Part shown: positions 36,023 through 48,000 of the stretch, piece by piece
How positions within the stretch are numbered: the first letter of the stretch is position 1
How the letters are laid out: every line of letters begins with the position of its first letter
NCBI GenBank assembly: GCA_905221605.1
Contig: CAJNDS010000069.1
Coordinates: 302,001 to 366,000 of the forward strand
Source: Symbiodinium natans
Lineage: Eukaryota > Sar > Dinophyceae > Suessiales > Symbiodiniaceae
DNA: 64,000 nucleotides
Direction of reading: 5' to 3'
Notes under the pieces: model-generated
Told to the model about the DNA's origin: nothing
The model's input: the letters and a program-made list of their open reading frames with translations, nothing else
Database searches by the model: none
Made by a program: the position numbers and the translations under genes

Positions 36023-39000
36023 TCTTTCCAAGCACGTGCTCGGTGCGAACTGTGGATGTGCGAACTACCGAACTACAGGAATATGCCTGCGGACGTGTCA
36101 TGAACTCAACAAATTCATGTTGATTTGGGGGTTTCCGAAATTAGTGGTACCTTGTCGGGTCCTTATTATAATGGAATCCTGCTACTTAGAACGAGACAAT
36201 ACTGTTATCTACTTCAACTCCTGTTGGGTCATCAGTTATGGCATGTTCGAGTCATGTGCGGGGTGCCGGTGGGGGGGGGGAGGGGGGGAGGGGGGGGGGG
36301 GGAGGGGGGAGGGGGGGGGGGAGGAGGGGGTGGGGAGGGGGGGAGGGGGGGAGGGGGGGGGGAGGGGGAGGGGGGGAGGGGGGAGGGGGGGGGGGGGGGG
36401 AGGGGGGGAGGGGGGGGAGGGGGGAGGGGGGGAGGGGGGGAGGGTAGCGATCTGAATTATTTGTCCGTACAAGCCCTGCCCGTCTAGGGGAGAGTACTCT
36501 CAGCCCTCAGCTGTATGGAATATACTATACTAGAAGCCCCACAAAAGATCATCACTTTGATTCTCCAACCATGTAAACGACGACTTAGAACGCTCTGGCA
36601 AGCAGTATCAGGGTTTAGGGTTTAGGGTGTAGGGTCCGTGCGATTTGTCCTCCAGCAGTGCCATGTACCAAACTGTGTCCGCGTTGATGAGGATGATCGC
36701 AATCTCTTTCACCTCTGCAACGTCTCGATGGCACTCCGAAAAGTATGGCTCAGTGTTCCATCAATGCCTCCTTCCAACCCTAAACCCTAAACCCTAAACC
36801 CTAAACCCTAAACCCTGAACCCTAAACCCTAAACCCTAAAACCCTAAAACCCTAAAACCCCAAGTTCACCCCCTCAATCTCGGCTGGGGGCCGCCAAAGA
36901 GGCCCCTAATTGAAAGCAGAAGCTACATTTTGGTGCCCCCAAGTAGGCCTAAACCCTAAACCATAAACCCAGGGCAGCTATCCCTAGGGGTCATGACTTG
37001 GCCTTCCGCATGCAACAGAGAGGAAAACAAGCCAACACCACGAAATCGTGAAGAAAAAGCTGCCAACCCTCAACCATGCCCACCGTCCCTCCCAAGGTTT
37101 AGGGTTTAGGGTTTAGGGTTTAGGGTTTAGGGTTTAGGGCTTAGGGTTTAGGGTTTAGGGGGGAAAAGTAGCAACAAGAACTCAAGCCGGCCTCTGCGCA
37201 AAAGATCTGAAGCAGCAGCATCGTCCACACGATGCCGAAGGTCATGGTCCAGAAGTTCGACACCTTGTGACTTCAAGGGGCTCTGTTCAAGGTTTAGGCC
37301 GAAATTACCAAAAACCCTAAACCCTAAACCCCAAACCCTAAACCCTAAAGCCTAAACCCTAAACCCTAAACCCCGAGAGCTCAGAGTTTAGCGATGTTTG
37401 GGGCTTTGGGATGCTCCTGTACGCTGACCAGACGCCTGCGGGCGCGAAGCCTCGACCCAGATGGACGTTGTCCTTGGCTGGCTTTGGAGCATGCAGAATA
37501 CTTAGTGGTTCTTAGTAGGGGGTGGCCTGATCTGATCTATACATACGCTTTAAGGGATTACGTAGGGTATCCAATTCCCCTACTAGGGGTGCAAGGGGCC
37601 TGAGTGAATTAGAACGGGTACGCTGGGTAGGCTGTGTTCTTTTGGGTAGCTTGTATCAGTTATGAACAATTCTCGGGACCAGAAAAAAGAGGATGAGAAA
37701 GGTACTTTTTTTTGGCTCCTGGGTGATGCCGCCTATGGCAGCTGCACGTCGCCGTGTGCCGGAAAAAGGATCGGGCGGTTCATATTCGGCTGCACTCCCA
37801 CCCCCAACTACTGCCAGAACTAATGTAGTTGCAACTTCCTATTGTGGCAGCTGTGGCCATAAGAAACCCTAAACCCATAGAACCCTCAGAATCAAACCAG
37901 CCTCCTTGAGCAGAAATGAGACTTGAGGTCAAACTCTGGGCACCTTGTTGGCATCCTCATGGCGAATTTTCAAGAATCGAGACCCCAAAAGGCGGGGCAT
38001 GTAGATCAACCTCGATATCGATGCCGGGCCAGATGCTGAAGCACCAAGAAGAGAGTCCTCCCACAGCAACTCCCAGGCCCAGGAGTAGCCTAGGAATCAA
38101 CAGATTATAAGGGAACCCGAAGCCTGAAAAAGGAAATAAGGGCCCTACTCCAGCTCCTAGACTCCAGCCCAGCTCACATTTTAGAACAAGCCGCTGGATC
38201 CGCTTCAGTACGCGACCTCCGCGCGTGAACCAAAAGTTCACACCTGCACAACGGCACAGGGTTTAGGGGTTTAGGGGTTATAGGGATTAGGGTTGCATTG
38301 CAGGATGTGGCTGTCCTGAGTGTCTTCGCACAGTGATCTCTAAGCCGTTTTTCTTGCTGTCACATGGCCGCAGCGCCACACCCGAATCAAACCACCCATG
38401 TGTGTGACACTCAATGACCGGCATCCCCAAACCCTAAAACCCATCGGCGGGGCATGTGTCCGAGCGCACATCCTAACCCAGACCCGTTAAATTCCCTCAA
38501 ACAGGTTCCAACCAAAAAGCATGCATACTTCCATGGAATATATATATATATATGTATATATATATATGCATACATATATGCACGTATGTAATATGGAAAA
38601 TGATGCCAAAGAAGGTCCTCTTAAACCCAATAAGGGATATATGGTATGGCCCGAAAATAGGGATCCCCCCCAAATACACTAAAGGGTACTCCCTTGGGAA
38701 TTTCCCCCTTATACTAACAGTCCTTAATAGGGATTATAATAGGGTAACAGCGCCTGGTACGTGACCGGCGGCATTGCAAAAACCAGGAATGTGCTAAACG
38801 CTAGGGAGAACGCATGTTCATGATTGAGAATTGCTGCATAGTAGGGGCTGAAAGTGTGAAACAGTGTCCTTATCTAAGGAACAATGGCGCTCCCATAGCA
38901 CGGTATGCTTTAGTATGGCATGGTCTACGATACGGTAACAGACTCTGGTACTGGCACAGCGTTGGAGCTGCCCTCAACCATGGTGCCAAGGTCTACTACC

Positions 39001-42000
39001 CCCCACCCCCGCCACCCCCCCCACCCCTCCCCACCTCACCCCCCCCCCCACCCCCCCCCCCCACCCCCCCCCCCCCCCGCCCACCCCCCCCCCTCCTCCC
39101 CCCCTCCCCCCTTTTTTCCCCCTTTTTTGCCCCCCCCACACAGCCCACACCAGTCCGCCCCTCCACACTGCCCTACAGCCCAGCCAAACCTGCCCCAAAG
39201 GTCGAACCCAAAGCTCTAAGGCTACCCTAAAGACAATGAGGGATCAGGGTTCTGGGTATAGGGTGTAGGGTTTAGGGTTAGGGGTTTGGGATTTAGGGAC
39301 GAGGGTTGAGGTTTCACGGCGGGTTGCCCGTGTTGCAACCTTGCGCCAACCACTCCAACAGTTCGAAGCCTCTACCCCCCCATTCCCACAACACGCCTCA
39401 AACCCCCGAACCCTGGTTTAGGGGTTTAGGGTTTAGGGTTTAGGGTGTAGAGTTTAGCGTTTAGGCTTTAGGGTAACAACAATTTCCGGCTTTGAGGGTT
39501 GAGAGGTTTCGGGCCTCTTGGGTCGGCGGCCTGAGCCGGAGGCCCCTAAAAGGAATACTGAGTGTGCCATAGTATAATGCTACCTAAACCATAGTAGTAC
39601 CTATCTGTGGTACTAGAGCATTTGCTTCCTTGGGCTTCTGTGGTCAATCCATTCGGCGGGCTTCGGTTCATGTGATTGAGATGTCCCTTCCAAGATTCCA
39701 GGTTTATCTTGCCCTTCTTGGATCGGGTACAGTACCCGCAAAGGGCCATTGTTTAGAACGGCTTTGGAGATTTCCTAGGCCTTAACAGCTCTAGAACGCT
39801 GCAGATTAGGGCCCTGGAGGGGCATTGCACTGAAACCTTTTAGTGTACTGCGAGGGCTGAGGTGTCTTTGAAATACAAGAGCGGCGGGACAAGCTCAGCA
39901 AGTCCCTGTCTGGCACTTCCGCGGCAAGGCTTCCCCTTTCGGGGTCAGTTCAACTAGTTCATGGTTGGGTTCGTATTGAAGATTGAAATTTATATTCCTT
40001 CTTGGGTTTAAGTACCCTTAAAAATGCAAACTGATACCCAACTATGACCAAGTCCAAGGTATCCAAAAAGTCCAGGTAGTCCAGGAGCCCAGGCACCCAA
40101 ATACGGTGCTTGGACCCTGGATGCTATGTAAACCTTTGGCCAAAAACCTAACGTTTACGATCTCTGCGGAAAATCCTCTCACAATGATGTAAGGAAAGTT
40201 CGGAAGCAGAGCAACAAAGAGGCCACGACAAGGACTGGGTCAATCTGTAGGCCGTCGCCGCCATTGATCATACCAAAATCATCAAAGCCTTGCAGTGTCG
40301 TTGTTGATCCACTGCCATCTGTGCTACCCGCTTCGGCGTACGAGACATATCGGCTGCTTGAAGAGCTTGTCTCGTTTGTCTCAGGACGTGCGGACGCCTC
40401 GCTGGCGGCTGGTAGGCTTCAGACTTCAGTTTGATAGGGACCATGGTTAAATGGTGGGTTGCAAACAAGAAAGCTCGCCTTCCAGATACACCTACAGCAA
40501 TTAGGTACAGCAGATGGTGGCAGAAGCATTGTAGAAACTGTTTTGATAATTCATACTCTTTTTCAACCCCCCCCCCCCTCCAACAGCTGTAAGATCGTAT
40601 GTGACTTCTCTCAAAGAGTCCACCCTTGTACCGTAAGCTGTGAATAAACCCTGAACATTCGTGCCAAGATACTGCAGCAGTGGTGGTTGTAGGAGCATCC
40701 TCCCCCGTTGGGTTGGAGTTTGTCTGCTGCAGACGCAGCGTAGTTGTCCTCTCCTTACTGGATTTTCGGACTGGGCGTGGAGCAGTGGAAACCGATCAAA
40801 AACCGACTCAAGTTTGCAGCAGCCTGTATATTTCAGTGAAACCCTAAACCCTAAACCCCAAACTGCAGCCTGAGGTTCAATTGGCAAGTTTGAGGGTTTA
40901 ATTAGGTTTAGGCGTTAGAAAGAGTTTCGGATGCTGGAGCCCGCAGACCCACAGGCCCCAAGCCAGCGCCCCTTCTCCCGAGACCACTTCCAGATTCCGG
41001 GTTTAGGGTTTAGGGTTTAGGGTTTCGGGTTTAGGGTTTCGGGTTTCGGGTTTCGGGTTTAGGGTTAGGGTTTAGGGTTTAGGGCTCCAAAGCCAAAACC
41101 CGAAGCCATCAAATCCTAAAGCCTGAAAGCCGACATGAACCGTAAACCCCAATTCCAAAAGCTTTCAGGACCCCCCCCCCCCCCCCCAAACCCACCTAAA
41201 CTCTAACCTAAACCCCAACCCCCTCCCCCCCCCCCAAAAAAAAAAACTAAACATAAATAAACACAGGTCTCCGTTGTTGTGCCCTTCGTGGTGGTCGTCT
41301 TCTCTGGTCCCCAGAACCTGCGGACTGCTCGAAAACCGAAATTCGCGACCTTGTGAGATTCAATCGTTCAGGGAACACCACCGAACTTGGCTTTGGGGTC
41401 TATAGGGTTTGGGGTTTATATAGGGGCTAGAGTGGGGTTTAGGGTTTTGCGTTTCGGTTTTTAGGGTTTCCTGAGGCCGGAAGGCCTTGGATGTTGGGTT
41501 CTACGGTCTACGGTCTACGGTAGGTCCCATATTGTGGGTACTTCGGGGCCTATTTTTTCTATTGCGGTTTTGGCTAAGTATGTTTTCCATACTTGTGTAC
41601 TCGGACCCTTAGCAACAGGATCCTTCCTTTAAGGGCCCCGGAGCACCCGTACCTCCCGAGGTTTAGGGCTTGGGTTTAGGGTTTGGGGTTGGGTGGGTTT
41701 CGAGTGTAGGGTTAGGGTTTGGGTTGAGAATTCAGGGCTTCGGGCTTCAAGGAGGAGCCCCGCCTGATTATGTACGCCAGCTCACACGCGGTGAACCGGT
41801 TCCAGCATTCGATCTTCACCTGTTTTTGGCACATGTTGTCGCTTTTTTTGATGCTAAACTAAATACCGAACCCCCATAGGTGTCAATTCTCCCGGGCTCT
41901 TCATGGTTAACTTTTTGGTGTATACTGGGTTTTGGACAACCAAAAGGTTAAAGGTTACACGCTGCAAAAGTAATTAGAGTATAAAGTCGCCACTCTCAGC

Positions 42001-45000
42001 GAGGATCCTTCATGGAACCCTAGAAGGGTCCTTTGTCGTTGCTAGCCCTCCTTGTGCCGTAGAGGCTAGGCCATATCATGGCATCCCGCACCCTCCGACG
42101 CAAAGTGAACGATACTTTAAGGAGTCCGAAGAAGCCCCGAGGAACCGCGAGGAACCTATCACAGCGAGGGCGCCTGAAATCGTGGACCCTGAGACCAGCA
42201 ACCATGCCTAGAGCAACCAATGCACCCTAAAAAAAGTATATGGGAGGATACGCGAATCAAAACAGGGACACTCTGTTTTCTATTGGGAACCCAAATAAAG
42301 GGATCAGCACAATAGTGGATCTAAGGAAGCCCCCTATATGACCCTAAAATATTAGGCACATTTCCCTTCGTTAGTAACTTGGTTACTAAAGGCAACTCCT
42401 TGCCAAGTGGCCCCCATCATCCAGGTGGGCTCTTCAGACACTCGATACCACAGGTCTTTAAACCCCGGTGAGTTAGCGCAATTGCCATCGTGCCGCAAGG
42501 TCCCACTTGACGACAAGGCTTCTATGCGACCAAAGTCGCTGTCCTCGCAGGGCTTTGGGATTCGTTTTCTCGGGGTCCAGGGCCACAGGTTTGCAGGTTT
42601 GGTTGCGGAGTATGGTGCTCACTGCGCAGTCCTCAAACGCCTGCGTGTAGACGCCGAAAGATGAAGCACCCGTCCAGTAGTTGTAGTCGGTGGCACAGAC
42701 GCTGAACTGAACATGTGTGATCTCAAGCGAGGTCGCTATGTTGTACCCGGCGCCGCTGCATGAGACACTCGTGTCAAACCAAAGTTTAGAATTGACACTG
42801 ACATCATAGTCCACATACTCAAGCGAGTTCCACTCATCGCACCGCGCCCAAACCTGGCCCAAGCCAAGGCCCAATAGGACTGCTGTAAGACCAAGGGCCA
42901 CCATGGCTTCGAAGCTTTCGGGCTTGGCTCTTCCCGGCTTTACACCGAACCTCTTGGGCCAACGACGCGCATGCCAACAGACCCCATAGGGAGGATGCGG
43001 CGCGCACGCTGTCCTTCAAGAGCCACAAGACCCCAAACCCAAAAACCCTAAACCTATACACTGCACAACCTCCTGAACCCCTAGTAGGCTCTTCAATCCA
43101 AAAGAACCACACACACAACAAAGTGCTGCCCATTGTGGCCATTGTAGGGGGCTTGGGGTTCCGATCTTGCGATATGTCTGGCCCAGGGATGTTTAAGCGG
43201 CACTATAGGGCTTTAGGCTTCAGCGTTTTGCAGTTTACGGTTTAGGGTCCCTAAAGCCCTAAACCCCTAATTATAAACCCTAAAACCTTAAACCCTAAGC
43301 CTAAAGATCTAAACCCTGCAACCATAGACCCTAAAGCCCTATACAACCTGATGGAGGGTGTCGGCTTCGCTCTTGTCTACGGCTGTTCTGGCCTCTGCGG
43401 GGTTTAGGGTTTAGGGTCTATAGGGGTTTAGGGTTTAGGGTTCGTTTGGGGCTTCAGGGTTCCAAGAAAGGTCTCTAATCTAAGGCCTTGGAGGGGGCTT
43501 CCTAGCAGCCTTGTAGCCCTGAAGACCAAAGAGTTCGCAGGGGTCGATAAGCCGATGTGTGCGAGTTGTGTGGCCAAGGTTTAGGGTTTAGGGTTTATAG
43601 GGTTTAGGGCTTGGGGTTTAGGGTTTCCGAAACTTTAGTCAGCAACACTTGTTGGCAGCTTGGCACAGCTTTGCCAGAGCTCCGTACGCGTCTGTGCCGT
43701 ACGCGTCTGTATGCATGCGCAATGTCACGGAAGGGTCTTTGGAGCTCATGGTTTTGGAGTTTCAGGCTTCGGGCTGGATGAAGGGAGCTTAAGGTTCAGG
43801 TTTCGGGCTTGCAGGATTCGGGTTATTCGGAAGTTGAAGCTTCGGACATGCCCGACTTCTTGTTGGGGCTTCGGGCTTCTGTAAAGTTTTGTTTGGAGCC
43901 TGTCGGTTAAGGGTTTTGGAGCTTGAAGCTTGGGGCTTGCATCACTGTTTAGGAGTTTGAGGCTTCGGGCTTTGCGCGACTTCTTGTGTGGGGATTTGCC
44001 GGGGGCTCGACCAGGTTGAGAATTAGCACCTTGACCCTACACTTTAAGCCCTACCCTGAACCCTAAACCCCAAACCCTAAACCTAAACCTTATGAACCCT
44101 GCCCCATCGACGGAAGATTCCCCAGCCTGTCTGCGTCACAAGCCCCTCGTGAGCGTTATAGCTGACCATGCCCACCTGTTGCAGGTCATAGAATGATCCT
44201 CGGAACCTCTCCCTACGGAGGTTCAGGGTCTAGGGGTTTGGGATTTGGAGTTTTGGGTTTGGGTTTTGGGGTTTTGGGAGAGAGTTTGGAGTTAAGACAG
44301 TAGTTCGGGCTTCGAGAAGACCCAAGCTTTGGGCCCTTTGGGTGCCTCGAGCTTTGGGTTTTTGGGCTTTAGGCTCGGGCCTCACATTAATTTTTCGTTC
44401 CCAGCCCCCGGGGAAGGTACGCAAAGAAAAGGAAACTTTGTGTTGTCGGCTTGGCGGGCCTGATGCCTCCGCCGGACGGGTTAATGTTTCAGGCTTTGGG
44501 GTTAGTCCCCAATCCCGGAAGGTCAGAATCCGGGATCTAGAAAATGTTGCATTTTAAGGTGATAGTAGTTCAGAGTTCAGGGGGTTAAGAGTCTAGGCCC
44601 ATCGGGCTTACAGCAAGTCAGTGGCCACATAAAGGGACCACGTAACTTCCCTTGCCCTAAACCCTACACCCTAGACCCTAAACTCAAAAACCCTGAACCC
44701 TATCGCCCCAAAAAGCTGCCACCCAAAGCAGCTAATCACCTGCACCACAGATACCCAAACCCCTTTGTAACCCCATGTAATGTGAAAAAAGCCTGTACAG
44801 ACCGAAACCCCGGACCCCAAACCCAAAACCCTCAATCCCTAACCATAAACCCTAACCCTAAACCCTAAACCCTAAACCCTCTCTACCTATATATATATAT
44901 ATATATATATTTAAACCTTAATGGGGTCGTTGACCTTTTTTGCGTTTGCGTGGTTCCTAAATCCTAAATCCTAAATCCTAAACCCTAAACCCTAAATCCC

Positions 45001-48000
45001 AAATCCCAAATCCCAAATCCCAAATCCCAAATCCCAAATCCCAAATCCCAACTCCCAACTCCCAAATCCCAAATCCCAAATCCCAAATCCTAAATCCTAA
45101 ATCCTAAATCCTAAAACCTAAATCCTAAATCCTAAATCCTAATCTAATATGAGCTGTCCCGGGGCCCCCCCGGGACGGGTTGTCCGGGACGGGTTGTCCG
45201 GGGCCCCCAAACAGGTTGTCCCGGTCCCAGGTCCCTCCCGAAACAAATGTCCCGGGGCCCCCCCGGGACGCCCCCAGGACAGCTGTCTCGGGGAGCCCTC
45301 GGGACACCCGGTTTTTAAAGTCTTTTGGGGGCTTTTTCAAGCTATTCGGGGCTGTGGTGGTGTTTTGGGGTAAAATGGAGGGGTCCCGAAACCGTCGATT
45401 CCGGTACTAAAAAGCAGCATTTTTTATTGCGGGAGCAGGCAAATACAAGGCTCCCCCCTTTTGGGGAGCTTTTGGAAGCTTTTTGAAGCTTTTGGTGTTT
45501 TTAATGCTCTTTGGGGCTGGTTCTTTGGGGTAAAATGGAGGGGCACCGAAACTGTCGTCGATTTCAGTACTAAAAATCAGCATTCTTCATTGCGGGAGCA
45601 GGCAAATACCAGGCCCTTTTTTCTTGAAGCTTTTTCGTGGTTTTTTCATGCTATTTGGGGCTGCGGTGGTGCTTTGGGGGAGTGCCTGTAGGACTTAGGA
45701 AGGGCCCTCTCTGGGCTTTTCAGATTTAAGATTTGGAGTTCGGGGCGGCCCTCTCTGCAGCTTTTAAGACTTAGGCATTAGGGTTTAAAGGCCTTTCTGG
45801 GGCGTTTAGGATTTAGGATTCAGGGGGCCTCTCTGGAGCTTTCAGGATTTAGGATGTAGGGTTCAGGGGACTTAAGGCAGTAAGAATTGAAATGGTAGAT
45901 AAGGTTGCCAAATGAGAGGGATTCTAGGTGGGTGGGGTGATGCCAAACACTCTTGGTGAATGCTTGGATCAGAGATGCTGAACCCTAAACCCTAAACCCT
46001 AAACCCTCGGGCCTAAACCCAAACCCTAAACCCTAAACCCCCAACCCCCTAAACCGTAAACCCTAAACCCTAAAGCCTAGCTCCTCTAAAAGGCCCTTTT
46101 AAAGGCGACAGACTCGCCTCAACTCGGTTGGTATCCTCCTGGAGCCACGGAGTCGGCGGTGTCGAGGATTGGCAAAAGCGGCACAAGCACTCCTTGGGGG
46201 TTTAGAGTTTAGGGTTTAGGGTTTAGGGTTTTGGGGTTTAGGGTTTATAGATTAGATTTCTTTTGGCCTTCTGGCTTAAGGTTTAGGCTTTAAGGTTTAC
46301 AGGACTTAGAGCGCTTATAGGGTTTTAGAGTTTTAGGGTTTTGGGTTTTCGGGCTTCTCTACTTCTGTGTGCTTTGTGGCTTGGGTCTTAGGGCTTCGGT
46401 TTTAAGGCTGATTGGATTGGAGCGCTTCTAGGGTTATAGGATTTTAGGGCTTCGGGCTTAAGGTACAATGGGTGTATAGGGCTGAAAGGTTCGTAGGGGG
46501 ATAGGAGTCCAGGTTGTTCTTGTTGTTCTTTGTGGCTTACGCCTAGGTATGAAGGGTCTAGGTCATAGGATTTGAAGGTTTATGGGTTCTACGGTTATAG
46601 GGTTTAGAGTGTTGGTAGGGTGTTACCAGATAGGGCTTATGGGGTTTATAGGGCTTGTAGGGATATAGGGTTATACACCTTGAGGGTTTATAGGGCTTGT
46701 GGGGGTTTAGTGTTTTAACACGGCAGGGTTTCAGGGTTTCTGCAAGCCCTTCCGGCTCGCAGGATTGAGATCATTTAAGGTTTATGGTTCAGGGTTAACA
46801 GGGCTTGCTTTACGATTATGGGGCTTTGGGGTTTTGCAATCAGGGGCTTAGAGCCCTCTTCTACATGCTCAGCACTCACTGTAGCCAAGCACTTCGGGTT
46901 TACAACCCGATCAACTATCAACCCTAACCCTAAGGCCCTAAGTTAGGGGTTCGGGCCTAAATCTTCAGCCGGCAACCGAAAACCCAAGCCACTAACCATG
47001 AGGCCTTGGATATTGAACTTAAAGACCTGCAAAAACCAAATCCTTGAACCCTAAACCCTAAACCCTAAACCAAAAAAAACCTAAACCCTAAACCCTAAAC
47101 CCTGAACCCTGAACCCTGAACCCTAAACACCAACCCTCATCAATGTAATCCTGACACTCAGGATGCATCCAGCCTCCTTTTGAGCATGGTCTCTCGGGGC
47201 CCAGAAACCCGACTACCGCATGAGTTCTTATGCTATACAGGGGCCTTCATGAATATAATGGGGTTTTGGGGGTTATTACCGTATAGTTACATAGGGACCA
47301 TAAGGGAATAAAACCCTAGGGTCCTGCAAACGCTGTTAGAGCTTCCTACCTGAGGAAAAAGTCCCAAAGAAGTGGCCGGGGATCACTCCGATTCTTGACA
47401 TCCATTTGCGAGCAGCCATCCTGAGAAAAAGACTGCTGGGTTTTGGCGATGCATCCCCTTCCCCCTAATTAATACTAAACGGCAACTCCCAACGGATGTT
47501 TTTTAGTATCAGTGGAGTTTGTTAGGTTTAGGGTTTAGTGTTTTGGGTTCGGGTGTAGGGATTCGGGATTAGGGTTTAGGGGTTCAGCCTTTGGGGTTTA
47601 AGGCTGAGAGTCAGGGTTCGGAGGAGGGTTTAGGGCTTGAGGTTGTGACGGTTTTGGGGGCCTCAAGTTTCACAGAGGGGGTTGGGTCATCAGAATGGTT
47701 AAGGCTTCAGGTTTCAAGTTTAGGGCTACTAGGCTTCAGGCTCCCCCTCTCCCCCTTCCCCCGCCGAAGTCGGCAGCGATTTGAAAAGGGGCAACTGCCG
47801 GATCAGCTTTTGGGGCCAGTTCATGTTCGGGATCAGGGTGGGCTGCCATCAACTTGAGAATTGCAGAGGAGATTATGGATTTTAGAATGGGTGATACGCG
47901 GCACACTACGAGCTACTGCTTGCTGGATTTGGCGAGTTGCTTTTTTGCTTTGGGTTCCTGATGGCGTCAAGGTCATAGTCAATCTACGCATTTGCATAAT

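Larger units (their letters stand above)
38250..42470. other. Long intron of the channel gene
   Basis: Contains a TA tract (38539-38575), a family A half element (38696-38750), C-rich sequence (39000-39135), poly-C (41170-41187) and heptamer variants. A minus-strand candidate at 40195-40260 (frame [19 protein letters not shown]) is hydrophobic but does not fit the channel order and is not annotated as an exon. Confidence 0.5.

Noticed and set aside
36125-36487. Gly/Arg- and Pro-rich frames of 60-155 codons
   Set aside because: Translations of G-rich simple sequence with no splice sites or motifs.
38814-39230. Proline-rich frames
   Set aside because: Produced by the C-rich tract at 39000-39135.
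40195-40260. Hydrophobic minus-strand exon ([16 protein letters not shown])
   Set aside because: A membrane helix is not expected between the YNAHEGL and VNFWF motifs, and splice borders are unclear.
45125-45410. Pro/Gly-rich frames over the GTCCCGGGG cluster
   Set aside because: Frames arise from GC-rich repeats and change between copies.
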